In this document: positions 11,271 to 20,029 of the stretch, one piece after another | Position numbering within the stretch: position 1 is the first letter of the stretch | Layout of the letters: every line of letters begins with the position of its first letter | Assembly: GCF_014268815.2 (NCBI RefSeq) | Contig: NZ_JABWRE020000001.1 | Coordinates: forward strand, 4,159,001 to 4,223,000 | Length of the DNA stretch: 64,000 nucleotides | Reading direction: 5' to 3' | From: Pseudomonas urmiensis | Lineage (GTDB): Bacteria; Pseudomonadota; Gammaproteobacteria; Pseudomonadales; Pseudomonadaceae | Position numbers and translations under genes: made by a program | Notes under the pieces: model-generated | Seen by the model: only the letters and a program-made list of their open reading frames with translations | The model's database searches: none | Told to the model about the DNA's origin: nothing

Positions 11271-11348
11271 CATCGCGGGGCAAGCCCGCTCCCACGCAAA
11301 CAAAAGGCTTGGACTCAAACTGCGTGGGAGCGGGCTTGCCCCGCGATG
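11271..11348. repeat. REP pair (inverted)
   Basis: Two inverted copies of the P. putida-type REP: GCGGGGCAAGCCCGCTCCCA on the left arm and its complement on the right, flanked by CATCGCG/CGCGATG and separated by about 25 nt. It lies between two plus-strand genes. Confidence 0.9.
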
Positions 11349-11491
11349 CGGCCGAGCCTGCTGCCACGATCTACGGCATCCCGTCGGCTCCGATGGCAAA
11401 ACGCCGCGTATCCGCCAAGCCCCGCTACACTCCTGTCTGACCTGCTCGCGATTTATTCATACGACCCGTTCAGCCATCGCAAGGAGGCTCG

Positions 11492-11764
11492 ATGAACGAT
11501 GAATTGCAGCACCTGAAGAACCTCGGCAAGACCTCCGCCCAGTGGTTGCACGCAGCCGGCATCCACAGTGCGTCGGACTTGCGTCGCCTGGGCGCGGTGG
11601 GCGCATACCAGGCGGTAAGAACCCGAGGTTTTCGTGCATCCAAGGTGTTGTTGTACGCAATCGAAGGCGCCCTGCTGGACATGCACTGGAACGATTTGCC
11701 TGCCGAACGCAAGCAAGCGCTCAACCAGCAATTGGACGCGAAGAACGCCACGCAAAAAAAATAG
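11492..11764 (+). CDS. TfoX/Sxy C-terminal domain protein
   Basis: A 90-residue protein consisting only of the TfoX C-terminal domain, a helix-hairpin-helix-like fold: LKNLGKTSAQWLHAAGIHSA (residues 8-27), then LRRLGAVGAYQAVRTRG. The TfoX N-terminal domain is absent, so a competence-regulator role should not be assumed; stand-alone versions are common in pseudomonads. The ATG at 11492 has AAGGAGG just upstream. It ends 54 nt before the PrrF RNA and shares no promoter with it. Confidence 0.83.
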   Translation: MNDELQHLKNLGKTSAQWLHAAGIHSASDLRRLGAVGAYQAVRTRGFRASKVLLYAIEGALLDMHWNDLPAERKQALNQQLDAKNATQKK

Positions 11765-11784
11765 AAATAAGTTGGGGAATGGGA

Positions 11785-11818
11785 TTGACGTAGAAATGAG
11801 AATCGTTATGATTATCAC
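11785..11818 (+). promoter_or_regulatory. PrrF promoter with overlapping Fur box
   Basis: TTGACG (11785-11790) and TATGAT (11807-11812) are separated by 16 bp. The sequence AATGAGAATCGTTATGATTATC across the -10 region resembles the Fur consensus of GATAAT units. This predicts repression by Fur-Fe(II) and induction on iron starvation, as established for prrF in other pseudomonads. Confidence 0.82.
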
Positions 11819-11932
11819 AACTGGTCGCGAGACTGGTTGGGTAACCTGAAAGCCCCTGGTTCGGACTCTCAGATTATCTCCTCATCAGGCTAATCACGGT
11901 TATTGACCCGGCTTTTTGCCGGGTCTTTTTTT
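11819..11932 (+). ncRNA. prrF: PrrF iron-responsive small RNA
   Basis: A trans-acting small RNA of about 114 nt. It begins AACTGGTCGCGAG, has an internal stem, and contains the conserved antisense core around TCTCCTCATCAGGCTAATCA (11876-11896) that pairs with mRNAs for iron-rich proteins such as SodB and succinate dehydrogenase. It ends in a strong terminator. P. putida has two unlinked copies, unlike the tandem P. aeruginosa pair; only one is in this window. The call rests on recognised conserved sequence plus the Fur-box promoter. Confidence 0.93.
11905..11932 (+). terminator. PrrF terminator
   Basis: GACCCG-GCTTTTTGC-CGGGTC followed by seven T; it forms the 3' end of PrrF. Confidence 0.92.
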
Positions 11933-11964
11933 GCCTGGACTTCAGGACCTGGCTGAGCTGGACA

Positions 11965-12042
11965 CATCGCGGGGCAAGCCCGCTCCCACGCAGCTTAAGT
12001 CTAAGCCTGTCGTTTGCGTGGGAGCGGGCTTGCCCCGCGATG
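11965..12042. repeat. REP pair (inverted)
   Basis: Left arm CATCGCGGGGCAAGCCCGCT and its complement ending in CGCGATG, with about 25 nt between. It lies between PrrF and the convergent ChaN-like gene. Confidence 0.9.
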
Positions 12043-12056
12043 AAGCCAATGGATGC

Positions 12057-12953
12057 TCAATGCGCCTTACGCAACTGCGCACAATAGTCCTGCTCAGGCA
12101 CCGCAGCGGTGAACCAAACGTAATCCGCCATCCCCGGCTCAACCCGCTCCCCCACCTCGGCCAGCAGCACCACCTTGGTCTGCCCCTGGGCCCCAAGGTC
12201 AGCCAAATGCAGCGGCACACCCAGATCCTTGCGCACGTGATAACTACCGGCAAACAACAACGCCGGCTCAGGCGCAGCCATCATCCGCTCGGCCATGCGC
12301 CGATCACGCTGTTGCTGAACCGCGAGCATCGCCGGCAGCTGGCTTTCGGGCAGCAAACCGCAATGCCCATCCCGCACCTGCGCCAACAGTGAAGCCTTGA
12401 CCGCAGGCGCATTGGAGCGCTCGCCCTGCAGCGAGACAGGCTGCCGATAAGCCTGACGCATCTCACTGCTGGAAAGGTTGGCGGCCAGCAACGGTATTTG
12501 CAGCTCGAACGCCTCGCGCACGATCGGCCCATACCACTGCCAATCCCAGCCGTCCTGCCAGGCCAGCGCCTTGGGCAAGTCTGCCGGCAGTTGCCCGCCT
12601 GCTGCCACGGCATCCACCCGCGGCTGTTGCTCAGGTTGGAGCATCTCCAATAACAGGCTGCCCTGCCCCCGCTGACTGGCCAGGGCGCGCAGCAGCCACA
12701 GCTGCAAGGCATGCTGATCGGGGTTGTCGTGCTTCTCACCCACTAGCACGCGCGGTGCATCGGCCAATTGCTCAAGCAGTTGCTGGGGGCTGATCAGCTG
12801 GCCGCTGGCAAGGTCGCGGATCTGCCCCAACTGCGCAGGGTCGCGCCCTTCACTACCCTGCCAGGCGGGCAACGCCGGCAAGCTGGCCTGGCGTGCCTGA
12901 CAGCCGCTCAAGGCCAAGGCCACACAGATCGACAACAGCAAGCGATGGCGCAT
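12057..12953 (-). CDS. ChaN-like heme-associated lipoprotein (PhuW-like)
   Basis: A 298-residue lipoprotein with signal peptide MRHRLLLSICVALALSGC (lipobox ALSGC, Cys18). The ChaN/EreA-like domain has VLVGEKHDNPDQH (about residues 69-81) and a later AGSYHVRKDLGVP block; both histidine motifs fit heme binding as described for ChaN. It is the last gene of a hmuT-hmuU-hmuV-chaN set, 12 nt after the ATPase, matching the place of phuW in the P. aeruginosa phu locus. Probable role: holding heme at the outer membrane or periplasm. The exact function is inferred. Confidence 0.82.
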   Translation of the reverse strand: MRHRLLLSICVALALSGCQARQASLPALPAWQGSEGRDPAQLGQIRDLASGQLISPQQLLEQLADAPRVLVGEKHDNPDQHALQLWLLRALASQRGQGSLLLEMLQPEQQPRVDAVAAGGQLPADLPKALAWQDGWDWQWYGPIVREAFELQIPLLAANLSSSEMRQAYRQPVSLQGERSNAPAVKASLLAQVRDGHCGLLPESQLPAMLAVQQQRDRRMAERMMAAPEPALLFAGSYHVRKDLGVPLHLADLGAQGQTKVVLLAEVGERVEPGMADYVWFTAAVPEQDYCAQLRKAH

Positions 12954-12965
12954 CGAGCAGTTCTC

Positions 12966-13733
12966 CTAACGGGTGATGATCAACGGATGGCCGCGCTCCG
13001 GGTGATCCTGCACCAGCACATCAATGCCGAACACCGCCTTGAGCGCTTCAGGGGTCAAGACCTTGCGGGGAGAATCAAGCGCATGGCAGCGCCCCTGTTC
13101 CAGCAGCAATATCTGGTCACAGTAGCGCGCCGCCAAGTTCAGGTCATGCAGGATGACCATCACCGCCGCCCCCCGATCGGCAAAACTGCGCACCGCTTGC
13201 AGCGTGGTGTGCTGGTGCAAGGGATCGAGCATCGAGGTTGGCTCGTCCAACAGCAGCGTAGCGCCCGCTTCGCCCGGCCACAGCTGCGCCAACACCCGCG
13301 CCAGGTGTACGCGCTGGCGCTCACCACCGGACAACGCCAGATAGCTGCGCTCGAGCAAGTGCCAGGCATCGGCGGCACGCAACGCAGCCTCGATGATCTG
13401 CTGGTCTCGTTGTTGGCCGCTGGCATGCGGCAAGCGCCCCATGCCGACCACTTCCTCGACCCGGAAGGCAAAGCCGAGGCTGGACACTTGCGGCAACACC
13501 GCCAACTGCCGCGCGCGCGCTTGCCCGCTCCAGTCAATCAGTTGCCGACCAAGCAGACGCACCTGGCCCTGGCTCGGTGTCAGTTCGCCACATAAGGCCC
13601 CCAGCAGGCTGCTCTTACCCGCGCCATTGGGGCCCAGCACACCGAGGATCTCCCCCGGCTGCAGCTTCAGTTGGATATCGTGCAACACCTCAGTGCTGCC
13701 ACGGCGCAGATGCAGGCCTTCGACTTCGAGCAT
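12966..13733 (-). CDS. hmuV: Heme ABC transporter ATP-binding protein
   Basis: Cytosolic ATPase of the heme importer, 255 residues. Walker A is GPNGAGKSS (about residues 34-42), the ABC signature [14 protein letters not shown] (about 138-151), and Walker [12 protein letters not shown] (about 161-171). The latter retains the catalytic Glu. The start overlaps the permease stop by one base, so expression is coupled. Typical of the FecCD-linked iron-chelate class; assignment to heme rests on the neighbouring HmuT- and ChaN-like genes. Confidence 0.93.
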   Translation of the reverse strand: MLEVEGLHLRRGSTEVLHDIQLKLQPGEILGVLGPNGAGKSSLLGALCGELTPSQGQVRLLGRQLIDWSGQARARQLAVLPQVSSLGFAFRVEEVVGMGRLPHASGQQRDQQIIEAALRAADAWHLLERSYLALSGGERQRVHLARVLAQLWPGEAGATLLLDEPTSMLDPLHQHTTLQAVRSFADRGAAVMVILHDLNLAARYCDQILLLEQGRCHALDSPRKVLTPEALKAVFGIDVLVQDHPERGHPLIITR

Positions 13734-14770
13734 CAGTTGCGCCCCTTGATCAGTAACAGCAAGAAAAACGGTGCACCGATGAAGGCGGTGACGATACCGA
13801 TCGGCAACTCGGCCGGCGCCAGCGCCAAGCGCGCCACCAGGTCTGCGAACAGCAGCAACGCTCCGCCCGCCAGCAACGACGCCGGCAGCAGCACACGATG
13901 ATCAGGCCCGGCCACCAGGCGTACCAGGTGCGGCACCACCAGGCCGATGAAGCCGATCAGGCCAGCGGCAGCCACGGCAGCGCCGACACCCAGTGCGGTG
14001 CAGAACACCAGCTCACGCTTGAGCGACTCCACCTCGACGCCCAGGTGGCGGGCTTCTGACTCGCCCAGCAACAGCGCATTGAGCGCCTGGGCGCGGCGTG
14101 GCAGCCAGACGGCCACCGCGACGGTGACCAGGATCAACGGCCACAGCCGCTGGTAACTGGCGCCATTGAGGCTACCCAGGTTCCAGAAGGTCAAGGTGCG
14201 CAGGGTGGCGTCATCGGCCAGGTAAGTGAACAAGCCGACCGCTGAGCCCGCCAACGCCGTCAAGGCGATACCTGCCAGAAGCATGGTGGCGACGTTGGTC
14301 TGGCCGTCACGTCGGCCCAGGCGATAGACCAGCGCCGTCACCCCCAAGCCACCGACGAAGGCACAGACCGACAGCAAATAAGGCGCGAACCATTCAGGGA
14401 TGCCGCCCAACCAGCTGCCGCCGACAATCGCGATCGCCGCGCCCAGTGCCGCACCACTGGCCACACCGACCAAGCCCGGGTCTGCCAGTGGATTACGAAA
14501 CAGTCCCTGCATGGCCACTCCTGACAGCGCCAGCACAGCGCCAACGGCCAGCCCAAGCAAGGTTCGCGGCAGACGAATCTGCCCCAGGATCAGCTCGGCC
14601 TGTTCCAGGCCATCGCCTGCTACCGGCAACCCCAGCAGGCGCAGCCCGGCACGCAAGGTATCGATTAGCGGCAGACTGACCGGCCCCAGCGCCAGCGACA
14701 GCCAGACTGCCAGCAAACACAGCCCACTCAGGCCAATGAATAGCGTGCGCGGCTGAACTCGCCGCTTCAT
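13733..14770 (-). CDS. hmuU: Heme ABC transporter permease
   Basis: FecCD-family inner-membrane permease of 345 residues with about ten membrane segments. Landmarks are [20 protein letters not shown] (coupling with the substrate-binding protein), [20 protein letters not shown], and the C-terminal [20 protein letters not shown]. It overlaps hmuT by 4 nt (ATGA) and hmuV by one base, giving a tightly coupled import operon. It would work as a homodimer with HmuV and receive heme from HmuT. Confidence 0.93.
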   Translation of the reverse strand: MKRRVQPRTLFIGLSGLCLLAVWLSLALGPVSLPLIDTLRAGLRLLGLPVAGDGLEQAELILGQIRLPRTLLGLAVGAVLALSGVAMQGLFRNPLADPGLVGVASGAALGAAIAIVGGSWLGGIPEWFAPYLLSVCAFVGGLGVTALVYRLGRRDGQTNVATMLLAGIALTALAGSAVGLFTYLADDATLRTLTFWNLGSLNGASYQRLWPLILVTVAVAVWLPRRAQALNALLLGESEARHLGVEVESLKRELVFCTALGVGAAVAAAGLIGFIGLVVPHLVRLVAGPDHRVLLPASLLAGGALLLFADLVARLALAPAELPIGIVTAFIGAPFFLLLLIKGRN

Positions 14771-15651
14771 TGGGCCAGGCTGGCCTGGGCCGCCGGATAG
14801 AAGGCAGCAGCCAATTCATGCAGGGTAGCCGGCAGGCGTGGGCCCAGGCCGCCAACCAACAAGGTCGGATCCAGAGAAACCAGGCGCTTTTCGCGGATAG
14901 CGCGCGAGGCCGCCAGCGCTGGGTTCTCTTTGACCAATGCTTGCAGGGCCTGCTCGCCACTCAAGCTACGGTCAGAGAACACCACCACATCCGGATCCAG
15001 GGCGGCCAGGGCTTCCACCGAGAAGTTCTTGTAGCCCTGATGATCGGCCAGATTGCGTGCCCCCGCCTGACGCAGCAGCCAGTCCCCCGAGGTGCCGTGG
15101 CCGGCAATCATTGGCTTGGAGCCGGCGTGGCCAACCAACAGCAGCACCCCCGGCGCTTTCTGGCTGGCCTGGGCCTGCTTGACCTTGGCCTGCAGATCAT
15201 CGAGTTGCTGGCGGTAACCTGCGGCCAGTTCGCGGGCTTGCCGTTCAGCGCCGAGCAGGCTGCCCAAATGCGTGAGGTTTTGCTCCACTGCGCCCAGTTC
15301 GGCTTTGCTGGAGAACAGCTCAACTCGCACACCGGCGTTGCGGATCTGTGCCAGCACCGGCGGCGGGCCCATTTCCTCGGTACCTACCAGCACATCGGGG
15401 CGCAGGCTGAGAATGCCCTCGGCAGACAGCTGACGCTGGTAACCGATGCTGGGCAAAGCCTTGAGCGACTCTGGGTGCTGGCTGGTGGTGTCGACGCCAA
15501 CCAGGCGCTGCTCGCCGCCCAGGGCGCTGATCCATTCGCTCAGGGCGCCACCGGCACTCACCCAACGTTGCGGCAGCTCGGCGGCCAGAGCCTGGGTGGA
15601 GAGAACAAGACCGGCGCACAGGGCGATCAGGGCAGCGGGACGGCGCATCAT
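14767..15651 (-). CDS. hmuT: Periplasmic heme-binding protein of ABC transporter
   Basis: A 294-residue periplasmic binding protein with signal peptide ending around STQALAAELP (cleavage near residue 23). The mature protein has the TroA/BtuF-like two-lobe fold: LVGVDTTSQHPESLKALPSI in the first lobe and LAALDPDVVVFSDRSLSG in the second. The ATG at 15651 follows AAGGAA. It is the first gene of the operon and has a Fur-like site about 90 nt upstream. No TonB-dependent heme receptor or PhuS-type chaperone is encoded alongside, so those must lie elsewhere. Confidence 0.91.
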   Translation of the reverse strand: MMRRPAALIALCAGLVLSTQALAAELPQRWVSAGGALSEWISALGGEQRLVGVDTTSQHPESLKALPSIGYQRQLSAEGILSLRPDVLVGTEEMGPPPVLAQIRNAGVRVELFSSKAELGAVEQNLTHLGSLLGAERQARELAAGYRQQLDDLQAKVKQAQASQKAPGVLLLVGHAGSKPMIAGHGTSGDWLLRQAGARNLADHQGYKNFSVEALAALDPDVVVFSDRSLSGEQALQALVKENPALAASRAIREKRLVSLDPTLLVGGLGPRLPATLHELAAAFYPAAQASLAQ

Positions 15652-15737
15652 CGGAGTTCCTTTGCAGAAGACAAGCCGCGCGCCTTGTGGCGAACAGCGG
15701 AACTGCGCACCATAGACAGCGCACGCAGCATGCGGGC

Positions 15738-15760
15738 AATTTGATAATTATTCGCATTGA
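15738..15760 (-). promoter_or_regulatory. Probable Fur box of the heme importer operon
   Basis: On the minus strand AATGCGAATAATTATCAA matches the Fur consensus well (GAATAATTATC core). It lies in the divergent gap between hmuT and the Rieske gene and predicts iron repression of the importer. Confidence 0.7.
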
Positions 15761-15814
15761 GGCGTCAAGCCATCCGTTTGTTCCATTCCTTTACTGTACG
15801 AGCCTGTACCTGCA

Positions 15815-16132
15815 ATGCATTTTCTCTGCGCTTCCGAGCACCTTGGTGAAGGCCACAGCCGCGCGTTCAGCGTAGCGGGCGTGGCGCTGTTTGCCGTGCG
15901 CCGCCAGGGCCAGGTGTTTGCCTACCGCAATCGCTGCCCGCACAAAGGCATCGCGCTCAACTGGCAAGCCGATAGCTTTCTCGATGACAGCGCCAGCCTG
16001 ATTCATTGCGCTCATCACGGCGCACTGTTTCTGATCGAGACCGGCGAATGCGTGGCCGGTCCCTGCGAGGGTGAGCAGTTGCAGGCCCTGGACTGCCTGG
16101 AAGACAGCCAGGGCATCTGGTTCAAGGATTGA
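15815..16132 (+). CDS. Rieske [2Fe-2S] ferredoxin-like protein
   Basis: A 105-residue single-domain Rieske protein. The cluster ligands are in CPHKG (residues 43-47; Cys and His) and CAHHG (about 66-70; Cys and His). There is no membrane anchor or signal peptide, so it is probably a cytosolic electron carrier. The partner oxygenase or reductase is not adjacent. It is divergent from the heme importer with the Fur-like site between, so iron control of this gene is possible but unproven. A clear Shine-Dalgarno is missing at ATG 15815. Confidence 0.88.
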   Translation: MHFLCASEHLGEGHSRAFSVAGVALFAVRRQGQVFAYRNRCPHKGIALNWQADSFLDDSASLIHCAHHGALFLIETGECVAGPCEGEQLQALDCLEDSQGIWFKD

Positions 16133-16166
16133 GCAGCACTGGCAGCGGCCGGTCGATGACGATCTG

Positions 16167-16835
16167 TTAGGCATCCAGCCGTGTGCCATAGGCCAGCACT
16201 TCGACGCCATCGGCCACGGCTGCGCGCAGGGCGCTGGCATAGGCCGCATCGATCTCCTCGGCTGGGCGCACCGCTTCGACTCCGGTGAGGTTGACGCAAT
16301 ACAGCTGCACGGCCCGAACGCCCTGGCGGGCCAAGGCCGCGAGTTCACGCAGGTGCTTGGCGCCGCGCTGGGTGACCGCATCCGGGAAGGCCGCTACCGA
16401 CGTGTCCGGGTAGCCGAGGGTGACGCTCTTGACCTCGACATAGGCCGGGCCGCTGGCGAACTCCAGGCGAAAATCGACCCGACTGCCCTCCTCGCCGTAG
16501 GCTACTTCGCGCTTGAGTGCAGTAAAGCCGGCCAGTTCGCTGATGACCCCGGTGCGCAAGGCCTCTTCGACCAGCGCATTGGCCCGGCCAGTGTTAATGC
16601 AGGCCAACCGCCCCTGCGGCGTTTCACTGATCTCCCAAGTGCCCGGCAGCTTGCGCTTGGGGTCATTGGAGCGGCTGAACCAGACCTGTCCGCCTTCACG
16701 CATGCAATTGAGCATGGAGCCGGTATTAGGGCAGTGGATGGTCAGTTGTTCGCCATTGGCCAGCTCGATGTCAGCCAGAAAACGTTTATAGCGGCGCAGC
16801 AGCCGCCCCTGTTCGAGCAATGGGAAAAATGCCAT
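16167..16835 (-). CDS. sfsA: SfsA family DNA/RNA nuclease-like protein
   Basis: A 222-residue protein with SfsA blocks [20 protein letters not shown] (residues 11-30), HCPNTGSML and VDFRLEF...YVEVKSVTL, the last resembling a PD-(D/E)XK nuclease core. Originally named as a sugar-fermentation stimulation protein; the physiological role is unclear. The start overlaps the stop of the upstream aminotransferase (TGATG). The order aminotransferase-sfsA beside divergent dksA is common in gamma-proteobacteria. Confidence 0.92.
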   Translation of the reverse strand: MAFFPLLEQGRLLRRYKRFLADIELANGEQLTIHCPNTGSMLNCMREGGQVWFSRSNDPKRKLPGTWEISETPQGRLACINTGRANALVEEALRTGVISELAGFTALKREVAYGEEGSRVDFRLEFASGPAYVEVKSVTLGYPDTSVAAFPDAVTQRGAKHLRELAALARQGVRAVQLYCVNLTGVEAVRPAEEIDAAYASALRAAVADGVEVLAYGTRLDA

Positions 16836-18007
16836 CAGCCTTGCCAGCTCCGTAGACCACGGGCGAGACGCTCAACAGCCTGTTCCAGACGCGGCAGGCT
16901 CTGGGTGTAGGCAAAGCGCACGTGATGCCCCGCCTGATGGCGACCAAAATCCAGGCCTGGGGTGAAGGCCAGGTACTCGGTTTCCAGGAAGTGCCGGCAG
17001 AAGGCGAACGCATCGCCACCGAACGCGCTGATGTCGGCGTACAGATAGAAAGCACCCTGCGGCTCGACGGCGATGCCAAAGCCCAGTTCGCGCAGCGCGG
17101 GCAGCAGGTAGTCGCGGCGCTTGGCGAATTCGCCGCGGCGCTCTTCAAGAATCGCCAGGGTGTCGGGCTGGAAGCAGGCCAGCGCGGCATGCTGGGCCAT
17201 GCTTGGAGCACTGATGTACAGATTCTGCGCCAGTTTCTCAAGATCGCCGACCGCGTTGGGCGGCGCAACCAACCAACCGAGGCGCCAGCCGGTCATGCCG
17301 AAATACTTGGAAAAACTATTCAAAACGAACGCTTCGTCGTCCACTTCCAGTACGCTGGGTGCGTCCATGCCGTAGGTCAGGCCGTGGTAGATCTCGTCCA
17401 CCACCAGGTGGCCATGCCGCTCGCGAGTGGCCTGGGACAGGCTGGCCAAGGCCTCGCGATCCAGAACGGTACCGGTCGGGTTGGCCGGTGACGCGACCAG
17501 CGCGCCTACCGTGTCTTTGTCCCAATGACGCTCGACCAGGTCGGCGGTGAGCTGGTAATTGACCTCAGGGCCCACCGGCACCAGCTGCGCGCCGCCTTCG
17601 ACCAAGCGCAGGAAGTGTCGGTTGCACGGGTAGCCCGGGTCGGCCAGCAGCCAGTGCTTGCCCGGATCGACCAGCAGGCTGCTGGCCAGCAACAGCGCCC
17701 CGGAACCCCCTGGGGTGATGAGGATACGCTCGGGGTCGATCGACAGCGTGTAGCGCTGCGCATAGAAGCCTGCAATCGCCTCACGCAGCGCCGGCAGGCC
17801 ACGCGCGGCGGTGTAGCGGGTATGCCCATCGGCCAGGGCGGCCTGGCCGGCCGCGATGATCGGCGCGGCGGTGGTGAAGTCCGGCTCACCGATCTCCAGG
17901 TGGATCACATCCCGGCCCGCCGCCTGCAATTCGTTGGCCCGCGCCAGCAGTGCCATGACATGAAAGGGTTCGATGGCGCGGCTGCGCGCGCTGTAGGGCT
18001 GAGCCAT
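16835..18007 (-). CDS. PLP-dependent aminotransferase, class I/II
   Basis: Fold-type I aminotransferase of 390 residues. Landmarks are [10 protein letters not shown] (about residues 37-46), SPANPTGTV with the PLP-binding Asn (about 166-174), DEIYHGL with the PLP pyridine Asp, and the Schiff-base lysine in [16 protein letters not shown] (about 231-234). The C-terminal Arg in HVRFAYT would bind the substrate carboxylate. I chose ATG 18007 (MAQPYSAR), preceded by GAGAAGG; the TTG at 18022 is less likely. The substrate cannot be told from sequence; the family covers aspartate, alanine and aromatic amino acid enzymes. Confidence 0.92.
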   Translation of the reverse strand: MAQPYSARSRAIEPFHVMALLARANELQAAGRDVIHLEIGEPDFTTAAPIIAAGQAALADGHTRYTAARGLPALREAIAGFYAQRYTLSIDPERILITPGGSGALLLASSLLVDPGKHWLLADPGYPCNRHFLRLVEGGAQLVPVGPEVNYQLTADLVERHWDKDTVGALVASPANPTGTVLDREALASLSQATRERHGHLVVDEIYHGLTYGMDAPSVLEVDDEAFVLNSFSKYFGMTGWRLGWLVAPPNAVGDLEKLAQNLYISAPSMAQHAALACFQPDTLAILEERRGEFAKRRDYLLPALRELGFGIAVEPQGAFYLYADISAFGGDAFAFCRHFLETEYLAFTPGLDFGRHQAGHHVRFAYTQSLPRLEQAVERLARGLRSWQG

Positions 18008-18219
18008 GGGGCCTTCTCTCAATTGGGTCTAAACTAGTTGTTCAACCGTTGTACGCCACTGAACGGGCGGCTCATGCCGCTGTCAACACGTAGGATCGGC
18101 CGGGCTAGCGCACCCCCGATCTATCTGGTAAGTTCGGCGGCTCGCAGTCGCAGGGCCGGCGGTCGCCGGAGATGGAGCATCCTGCGCATTGGATCAGATG
18201 AGTGAGAGGCGGTCTATTC

Positions 18220-18666
18220 ATGTCCACCCAAGAAAAGCAAAAAGCCAGGCAAAATCTTTATGGGGTCGAGCCCTATCAGGAGACCAAGGGTGAGGAGTAC
18301 ATGGGTGAACCCATGCGCAAGCACTTCATCAATATCCTGAACGCTTGGAAGCAGGAGCTGATGGTCGGCGTCGACAAGACCGTTGACCATATGAAAGAAG
18401 AGGCGGCCAACTTCGCCGACCCGGCAGACCGTGCCACGCAAGAGGAAGAGTTTGCCCTTGAACTGCGCGCACGTGACCGCGAGCGCAAGCTGATCAAGAA
18501 GATCGACAAGACCCTGCAACTGATTCAGGACAAAGAGTACGGCTGGTGCGAGAGCTGCGGCATCGAGATCGGCCTGCGTCGTCTTGAAGCTCGCCCTACT
18601 GCCGATCTTTGCTTCGACTGCAAAGAAGTTGCCGAGCAAAAGGAAAAAACGGTCGGCAAGGGCTGA
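18220..18666 (+). CDS. dksA: RNA polymerase-binding transcription factor DksA
   Basis: A 148-residue regulator that enters the RNA polymerase secondary channel and works with ppGpp in the stringent response. The central coiled coil has its tip around DPADRATQEEEFALELR (about residues 68-84) with the DxxDxA motif. The C4 zinc finger is CESCG...CFDCK, keeping all four cysteines, so it is the zinc-binding type rather than the zinc-free paralog. The ATG at 18220 gives the standard N-terminus MSTQEKQK. It is followed by a terminator and gluQ, a conserved order. Confidence 0.97.
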   Translation: MSTQEKQKARQNLYGVEPYQETKGEEYMGEPMRKHFINILNAWKQELMVGVDKTVDHMKEEAANFADPADRATQEEEFALELRARDRERKLIKKIDKTLQLIQDKEYGWCESCGIEIGLRRLEARPTADLCFDCKEVAEQKEKTVGKG

Positions 18667-18681
18667 TCCTGATTTCCACCG

Positions 18682-18712
18682 AACGGGGCGCTCAATGCGC
18701 CCCGTTTCATTT
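18682..18712 (+). terminator. Intrinsic terminator after dksA
   Basis: AACGGGGCGC-TCAAT-GCGCCCCGTT stem followed by a T-rich tail (TCATTT). The short gap means gluQ may be expressed partly by readthrough. Confidence 0.82.
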
Positions 18713-18729
18713 ATAGATACTGTTAACCC

Positions 18730-19617
18730 ATGACCCCATCACCCTACGTCGGGCGCTTTGCTCCCACTCCCAGCGGTTTTCTGCACTTCGGCTCACTGGT
18801 TGCCGCCCTCGCCTCCTGGCTGGATGCCCGGGCTGTCGGTGGACGTTGGCTGCTACGCATGGAAGACACCGACCCACCGCGCGAGATGCCCGGTGCACGC
18901 GATGCCATCTTGCACACCCTGGAAGGTTATGGCCTGGAGTGGGATGGCGAGGTGGTGTTCCAAAGCCAGCGCCATGATGCGTACGCCGAGGTCGTCGAAC
19001 GCCTGTTCCGCCAGGGCCTGGCCTATGCCTGTACCTGCTCGCGCAAGCAGCTGGAGGGGAGCAACGGTATTTATCCAGGCACTTGCCGCAATGCCGGCCA
19101 TGCTCGCGAAGGCGCGGCGATTCGGCTGCGGGTGCCAGAGCTGACCTACCGCTTTAGTGACCGGGTGCAAGGCGAGTTCGCCCAGCATCTGGGCCGCGAA
19201 GTGGGCGATTTCATCATCCAGCGTCGCGATGGGCTGTATGCCTACCAATTGGCGGTGGTGCTGGACGATGCCTGGCAAGGTGTGACCGACATCGTGCGTG
19301 GGGCTGACTTGCTCGACAACACCCCGCGCCAGCTGTATCTGCAAGAGCTGCTGGGATTCTCCCAGCCGCGCTACTTGCATATCCCGCTGATCATCCAGCC
19401 GGATGGGCACAAATTGGGCAAGTCGTATCGCTCGCCGCCGCTGGCGCCTGAGCAGGCCACGCCGTTGCTGCTACGGGCGTTGCGGGCGCTGGGACAAGTG
19501 ACTGATCCGGCGCTGGAGGGTGCCAGCCCTGGCGAAGTGCTGGCAGTGGCGCGACAGCAGTGGAGGCCTGACGCCATCGCCTCTCGAATGACCGTGCCAG
19601 AGGCTGATCTGCGCTGA
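18730..19617 (+). CDS. gluQ: Glutamyl-Q tRNA(Asp) synthetase
   Basis: Truncated glutamyl-tRNA synthetase paralog that attaches glutamate to queuosine in tRNA-Asp. At 295 residues it lacks the anticodon-binding domain. The HIGH-type signature is in PTPSGFLHFGSL (residues 12-23). The zinc site is CTCSRKQL with a distal GTCRNAGH, and the KMSKS-equivalent is KLGKS (about 225). Order dksA-gluQ is a known transcription pair in gamma-proteobacteria. A REP pair follows the stop. Confidence 0.95.
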   Translation: MTPSPYVGRFAPTPSGFLHFGSLVAALASWLDARAVGGRWLLRMEDTDPPREMPGARDAILHTLEGYGLEWDGEVVFQSQRHDAYAEVVERLFRQGLAYACTCSRKQLEGSNGIYPGTCRNAGHAREGAAIRLRVPELTYRFSDRVQGEFAQHLGREVGDFIIQRRDGLYAYQLAVVLDDAWQGVTDIVRGADLLDNTPRQLYLQELLGFSQPRYLHIPLIIQPDGHKLGKSYRSPPLAPEQATPLLLRALRALGQVTDPALEGASPGEVLAVARQQWRPDAIASRMTVPEADLR

Positions 19618-19630
19618 GCCTGTGCCGGCT

Positions 19631-19709
19631 CTATCGCGGGGCAAGCCCGCTCCCACGCCTGCGCCCAGTTGAGATAGGCCGGCGTGGGAGCGGGCTTGCC
19701 CCGCGATAG
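19631..19709. repeat. REP pair (inverted)
   Basis: Inverted arms CTATCGCGGGGCAAGCCCGC and complement, about 29 nt apart. Placed just after gluQ and before the cbrX leader. Confidence 0.9.
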
Positions 19710-19809
19710 GGCCTCCACTGGCACTGAAAAACGACGCGAAAACCCAATAAATTCAATTTCTTGCCGTACAACACGGAATCCCGCTAGCATCGCCCCCGCC
19801 ATTTGCGCC

Positions 19810-19818
19810 AATAATAAG
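19810..19818 (+). promoter_or_regulatory. A-rich Hfq/Crc-type motif in the cbrX leader
   Basis: AATAATAAG fits the catabolite-activity consensus AANAANAA and lies about 35 nt ahead of the cbrX start. Known biology of Crc/Hfq predicts translational repression of cbrX and, by coupling, cbrA. The motif is short, so confidence is moderate. Confidence 0.55.
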
Positions 19819-19852
19819 TCCAAGCCCGCAGCGCCCAACCATCGAGGCCAGC

Positions 19853-20029
19853 ATGTACATCTATCGTTTGGTCCTGCTTCTGGTCGTGGGGATCTACTTG
19901 TTCTCCCCAGCCATCATGGACTGGTGGATCGAGCCGACCGGAGCCTGGTATCGCCCATACCTGCTCTGGCTGATCCTGATCGTCGTCACCTTCATCCTGC
20001 AGAGCCAACGAGATGCCGATGAGCTTTAG
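19853..20029 (+). CDS. cbrX: CbrX small membrane protein
   Basis: A 58-residue protein. Two hydrophobic segments (LVLLLVVGIYLFSPAIM, residues 6-22, and YLLWLILIVVTFIL, 36-49) flank a DWWIEPTGAWYRP loop. Established knowledge: pseudomonads carry a small ORF, cbrX, overlapping cbrA, and translation of the two is linked. Here the overlap is 17 nt (or 11 nt if cbrA starts at 20019). The start ATG at 19853 follows GAGGCC. Its sole role may be coupling, although a membrane partner function for CbrA is possible. Confidence 0.88.
   Translation: MYIYRLVLLLVVGIYLFSPAIMDWWIEPTGAWYRPYLLWLILIVVTFILQSQRDADEL

Noticed and set aside
11492..11764. TfoX-like gene as evidence for a competence system
   Set aside because: Only the C-terminal domain is present and no competence genes are nearby.
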